From a virus: a DNA stretch of 64,000 bases. Below the pieces are notes generated by a model. It had not been told where the DNA came from. It did not search any database and saw nothing but the letters and a program-made list of their open reading frames with translations. How positions within the stretch are numbered: position 1 is the first letter of the stretch; each line of letters begins with the position of its first letter. Position numbers and translations under genes: made by a program. This document shows positions 61,241 through 64,000 of the stretch, in pieces. The stretch is taken from positions 19,669 through 83,668 of IMG/VR virus record IMGVR_UViG_3300042936_000811; one strand, written 5' to 3'.

Positions 61241-62587
61241 TCTATTTTCAAATAATTCGGGATGATGTAAAAATTGGTCAAAATCTTCAAAATCATAACT
61301 TCTTTGTTCGCCTTGATATGAATTCTTAACTGAAACAACAACATGGACTTTATTAGTTTTTGGGTCCATTTTAATTATACTAAATGTTTTTGTTTCGTCT
61401 TTGGGTAATTTGTAATTAGTTTCCATGTCGTACTTACTTAAAATTTTCGAAGCATTATCTGAGAATTTTTTAATATCCTCAAATTCGTCAGAATCCTCAA
61501 GTTTAGTAAACATCTTATCTAATTGCCAACCACAACTACGATTGAACGATTCATCATCAAAATCAATACAATCCTGTTCATAAGAATATTCTTCCCATCC
61601 ACCAAGATTTCCTGATTTATGACCAATATCACTTAAAACCTCACTAACCGTGAAATGTCTTTCATCAACCATTTTATATAAAGATAATAATACCGACACT
61701 GTTGTCACATAACTATAAAAACAATTACCCATATTGAATATTCCATAATTTTGGAAGAAATTACAACAGTCGTCTTCAATCATCTTACGGGCACCTCGTT
61801 CTTTACAGTTATTTTTTTCTGACAACCATTCAGATTTAATTCCCTCACATTCACGTTCAAATGTTGATAATAGTAAATTAGACGCTTTTTCCCATTCTTC
61901 ATCATTTCGTAACTGAGATAGTTCTGGCGATAATAATTTTAAAATTTCTTTTAGTTTAATTTGGTTTTCGTCATTTAATTCCCGTAACAAATAACCCTGT
62001 TTCCAATCCTCATCAGCGAAATCTTCACTTTCAAATTGGTAGGAATCATAATTAGAATATACGTAATTTCCAAACCAAATATCTCCTTCAGTTAACTCAA
62101 ATAATTTCCAATAATCCTCATAATCATCAAACTTTAATTTAACTCTACTTTTACCAGGTGTTTGTTCATTAAACTTAATATCATATACAATTGGGTCAAA
62201 TCTATTAGCATCCCAGTTATTAACCTTTTGACCGTTTTTAATTTTTAATAATAAATCGTATATCTCACTATTCCCCATAATATCTTGGACGTAGGGTTTT
62301 AGGTACGGATACTTAAATGTGATGTTGTCGTAACTTTCAAGTTTTAATTCGATACCTGAATAATATTCAAGCTCACCATCGGTAGGTTTGTATAGTGTGT
62401 ATATATACTCAGGGCCAGGATTGTATTTACTCACGGCAAAATATAAATCACCATGACTAAAATCTCGGTCATACAATTCAGTAACCTTGGGGGGTCCGTA
62501 ATAGGTCGCTGCGTTCTTATTGAACACCTGTACCAATACGACATACTCGTTCTCAAATATTATCTTAGCGTTTTTTGATTCCTCCAC
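61223..62587 (-). CDS. Hypothetical protein (454 aa), GTG start
   Basis: Not recognised. A GTG at 62585-62587 is the start: an in-frame TAA lies 9 bases upstream and no in-frame ATG follows for about 100 residues. The N-terminal half is acidic beta-type; the central part has Cys clusters (NNCKER, EDDCCNFF). Overlaps the M20 promoter at its 3' end. A late motif lies 15 bases upstream. Function unknown. Confidence 0.6.
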   Translation of the reverse strand: MEESKNAKIIFENEYVVLVQVFNKNAATYYGPPKVTELYDRDFSHGDLYFAVSKYNPGPEYIYTLYKPTDGELEYYSGIELKLESYDNITFKYPYLKPYVQDIMGNSEIYDLLLKIKNGQKVNNWDANRFDPIVYDIKFNEQTPGKSRVKLKFDDYEDYWKLFELTEGDIWFGNYVYSNYDSYQFESEDFADEDWKQGYLLRELNDENQIKLKEILKLLSPELSQLRNDEEWEKASNLLLSTFERECEGIKSEWLSEKNNCKERGARKMIEDDCCNFFQNYGIFNMGNCFYSYVTTVSVLLSLYKMVDERHFTVSEVLSDIGHKSGNLGGWEEYSYEQDCIDFDDESFNRSCGWQLDKMFTKLEDSDEFEDIKKFSDNASKILSKYDMETNYKLPKDETKTFSIIKMDPKTNKVHVVVSVKNSYQGEQRSYDFEDFDQFLHHPELFENRFVKVK

Positions 62588-62602
62588 AAATATTTATTTA
62601 CA

Positions 62603-62610
62603 TATAAATA
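62603..62610 (-). promoter_or_regulatory. Putative late promoter motif TATTTATA
   Basis: Exact coding-strand motif 15 bases before the GTG at 62587. It faces away from the tmRNA promoter, giving a divergent arrangement. Confidence 0.6.
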
Positions 62611-62618
62611 TAAAATAG

Positions 62619-62649
62619 TTTGGTAATTGGTAAAACTTTACTATCTTTG
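62619..62649 (+). promoter_or_regulatory. Bacteroidota promoter of the tmRNA
   Basis: TTTG at 62619-62622, 19-base spacer, TATCTTTG at 62642-62649; the tmRNA 5' end is 26 bases downstream of the -7 box, leaving a short leader. Confidence 0.88.
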
Positions 62650-62675
62650 TAAAAGAAATAAGTTCTTTAACATAT

Positions 62676-63061
62676 GGGGGTAACTTGGAATTGACTGGCA
62701 TTGTTAGTTATTCGGGGCACGCAGTGAGATGTATCCTATCACTTAAATCTACGGATGTAAACTGTAAACGGAAACGTTTTAGACAAAATGGCGACCATCG
62801 GATTAATCCGTGAAGAAGCTGCGGTTGTTGCCTAACATATAGGAAACACCATACGGGTCGGTGGACATACAACCTAGGAACAGAAGTCTATACAAAGGTG
62901 GAAAAATGACTGAACCCAAAATCGAGTCATCCATTGGTTGTTAGTTTACGATGGTGAAGAACGAACTAACTATTTTTGGAACATTAGAAAATGTTATCCT
63001 AAGCGTGTAGTCCTTAATAGGTAAGGTGTACAACACGAGGGTTCGAACCCCTCTACCTCCA
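62676..63061 (+). tRNA. ssrA: tmRNA (ssrA), 386 nt
   Basis: The 5' end GGGGGTA pairs with TACCTCC near the 3' end (7 bp with one G-U), giving the tRNA-like acceptor. The conserved 5' block (TAACTTGGAATTGAC with GGGCACGCAG downstream) and 3' block (CTAAGCGTGTAGT and the T-arm GAGGGTTCGAACCCCTC) match tmRNA. The discriminator A is followed by CTC, so CCA is not encoded. The tag reading frame ends at TAA 62833-62835 with ...REEAAVVA; its start is uncertain (GGA at 62770 would give 21 residues). Hydrophobic small-residue ending suits a Clp-type degron. The gene rescues stalled ribosomes and tags nascent peptides; a complete phage-encoded copy implies autonomous rescue during infection. Followed by its own terminator. 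Confidence 0.92.
62770..62835 (+). other. tmRNA tag reading frame (start uncertain)
   Basis: The frame ending with codons for REEAAVVA and TAA is open upstream of GGA 62770; alternatives for the resume codon lie between 62770 and 62803. Only the C-terminal end and the stop are certain. Confidence 0.6.
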
Positions 63062-63067
63062 CTCATT

Positions 63068-63095
63068 AAACCTCATCTTCGGATGGGGTTTTTTT
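63068..63095 (+). terminator. tmRNA terminator
   Basis: Ten-base-pair stem with a UUCG tetraloop (AAACCTCATC-TTCG-GATGGGGTTT, one T-G pair) and a T run. Confidence 0.95.
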
Positions 63096-63146
63096 ATGCG
63101 TTAAAATTATAGATTAGTGTTGTATGATTATTATATTTTAGTGCAT

Positions 63147-63179
63147 AAAAAAAGGGAATAACATCGTCATGTTATTCCC
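63147..63179 (-). terminator. Strong terminator of a minus-strand transcript
   Basis: Perfect 10-base-pair stem GGGAATAACA-TGACGA-TGTTATTCCC followed by seven T on the minus strand. Confidence 0.92.
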
Positions 63180-64000
63180 GTTGGGCTTTTTACTCAGTGG
63201 TACAACCTTAACCACTCCATCAGTTTGTGACACCGAATGGGACCTTCTATCGTGAGGTGAATATCCGCGACCTAAACGTCTATGTTTTTTGGTTTTTTAC
63301 TTATTTAGACACCTATAAAAAACCTGTGGTTATCACAAAAATCCACAACCTAAGAATATCGGTGTTGACGTTTTTTATCTTTTAGCGAAGATGTCTTGTC
63401 TTGACACAAACACACTAGTTTTTTGTATTTATCAATCAGAGCAGATAAAGGTTGTAACATAGTATAAAACCAAAAACACACACTCTATGGGACTTTTTTA
63501 AGGGAAAGTTTAAACTCATTACCTTGAGGAATATACCGTAATTACCTCTTTTCTCTGTATTGGAGTCACTGTTTTCATAGTTTTGGTTGGCTAAAGGCTG
63601 AGAATACACCGTTTTGTGAGAATCTTTAGAAGGATTATTTGGTTCCCTTCATTTCCACCATCTTTTGAATGGTAACTCTCATCGCCGATTGGTTAGACCA
63701 ATCACTCCTTAAGGTTTTAACTACTCTATTACTACTCTACTCTCTTCAATCTTGCGAACTGACTCAGGATTCGACTCCTTGGAGGTTTTTGGTAACAATA
63801 TACATCGACTTGCGGTCTCAGTATGCCATGAACAACTCATGACTATGTAGGCGACTTTCATCAAAACCTGACGAACACTTTTGCTTATATGTCTTTTAGT
63901 TTTACTTAAATTTAGTATAAGTTTTGTGTTGTGGATGATTCCAAGTAGAGGTCCGTCTTAAGCCTCGTTATCTTTTGAACAACAAGATACTTGTCTACTC
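63147..64000 (-). ncRNA. Candidate large structured non-coding RNA, 5' end beyond the window
   Basis: No ORF of meaningful length exists in any frame over 850 bases, in a genome that is otherwise almost fully coding, and the minus strand ends in a strong terminator (63147-63179). Many local stems occur on the minus strand: 7 bp with a 3-base loop at 63687-63703, 5 bp at 63657-63673, AGTGGT/ACCACT at 63196-63216, TGTGG/CCACA at 63325-63347 and TTTATC/GATAAA at 63428-63449. Size, richness in stems and position beside a tmRNA recall the giant ornate RNAs of phages such as GOLLD and ROOL, but I cannot match a conserved motif, so identity is open. See finding. Confidence 0.55.

Noticed and set aside
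62676-63061. Ordinary tRNA gene
   Set aside because: The tRNA-like ends are 386 bases apart with conserved tmRNA blocks between, so it is a tmRNA and not a tRNA; no other tRNA-shaped cloverleaf was seen in the window.
63180-64000. Tandem tRNA cluster or group I intron
   Set aside because: No cloverleaf geometry, no exon or homing endonuclease frame and no recognisable catalytic-core elements were visible.
1-64000. Integrase, attachment sites or lysogeny module
   Set aside because: No integrase, repressor or att-like repeats were recognised; the phage appears virulent within what is visible.

Overview
The window is part of a large, AT-rich genome of a T4-related (myovirus-type) tailed phage that very probably infects a member of the Bacteroidota (Flavobacteriia-like). 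T4-family virion genes are recognisable: major capsid protein (gp23), scaffold (gp22-like), prohead protease (gp21), portal (gp20), large terminase (gp17), a baseplate hub/spike protein (gp5-like) and a gp55-type late sigma factor. The host inference rests on three things: (i) promoters of the Bacteroidota form TTTG-N19/20-TAnnTTTG (clearest upstream of the tmRNA at 62619-62649 and the M20 peptidase gene at 61209-61240), (ii) A-rich leaders with no Shine-Dalgarno sequence before almost every gene, and (iii) a phage-encoded ribosomal protein bS21 of the Bacteroidota type.

Layout. 1-16305 (minus strand): virion adhesins and fibres. These include two giant proline-free Gly-X-Y proteins, a LamG/ConA-like protein and two proteins with mucin-like Thr/Pro linkers. 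16356-18976 (plus): small virion-type proteins, one with a WYL-like fold. 19089-30174 (plus): a tightly packed accessory block. It holds about five glycosyltransferases, a TagD-like cytidylyltransferase, a short DegT-like aminotransferase, a methyltransferase, an O-acetyltransferase and a MaoC-like hydratase, together with a PolB-type 3'-5' exonuclease, dUTPase, PhoH and a HAD-like pseudoenzyme. 30174-37233 (plus): late sigma factor followed by baseplate and tail genes. 37355-38170: two small genes, one exported. 38203-58163 (mostly minus): head and packaging genes with presumed internal (ejected) proteins. The internal candidates include OmpA-like, peptidoglycan-binding-like and annexin-like/glycine-zipper proteins. 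Two plus-strand insertions lie here: a methylglyoxal synthase pair (39697-40297) and bS21 (47448-47642). 58269-62587: a ClpC-like unfoldase, an M20 peptidase and an unknown gene. 62676-63061: a complete tmRNA. 63147-64000: an ORF-free stretch whose minus strand ends in a strong terminator, best read as a large structured non-coding RNA that continues beyond the window.

How the parts fit. Two promoter classes are visible. A motif reading TATTTATA on the coding strand (21 cases listed) precedes virion genes on both strands and is the likely late promoter read through the gp55-like sigma factor. Host-type TAnnTTTG promoters serve the tmRNA, peptidase, ClpC-like, exported-protein and small-RNA genes. 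Translation takeover is suggested by bS21, tmRNA, a ClpC-like unfoldase with a ClpP-docking loop, and a peptidase. The glycan-type genes may modify the extremely Ser/Thr-rich fibres or host surface glycans. Several presumed internal proteins and the major capsid protein share an early [hydrophobic]-x-E site, consistent with capsid targeting and trimming by the encoded gp21 protease.
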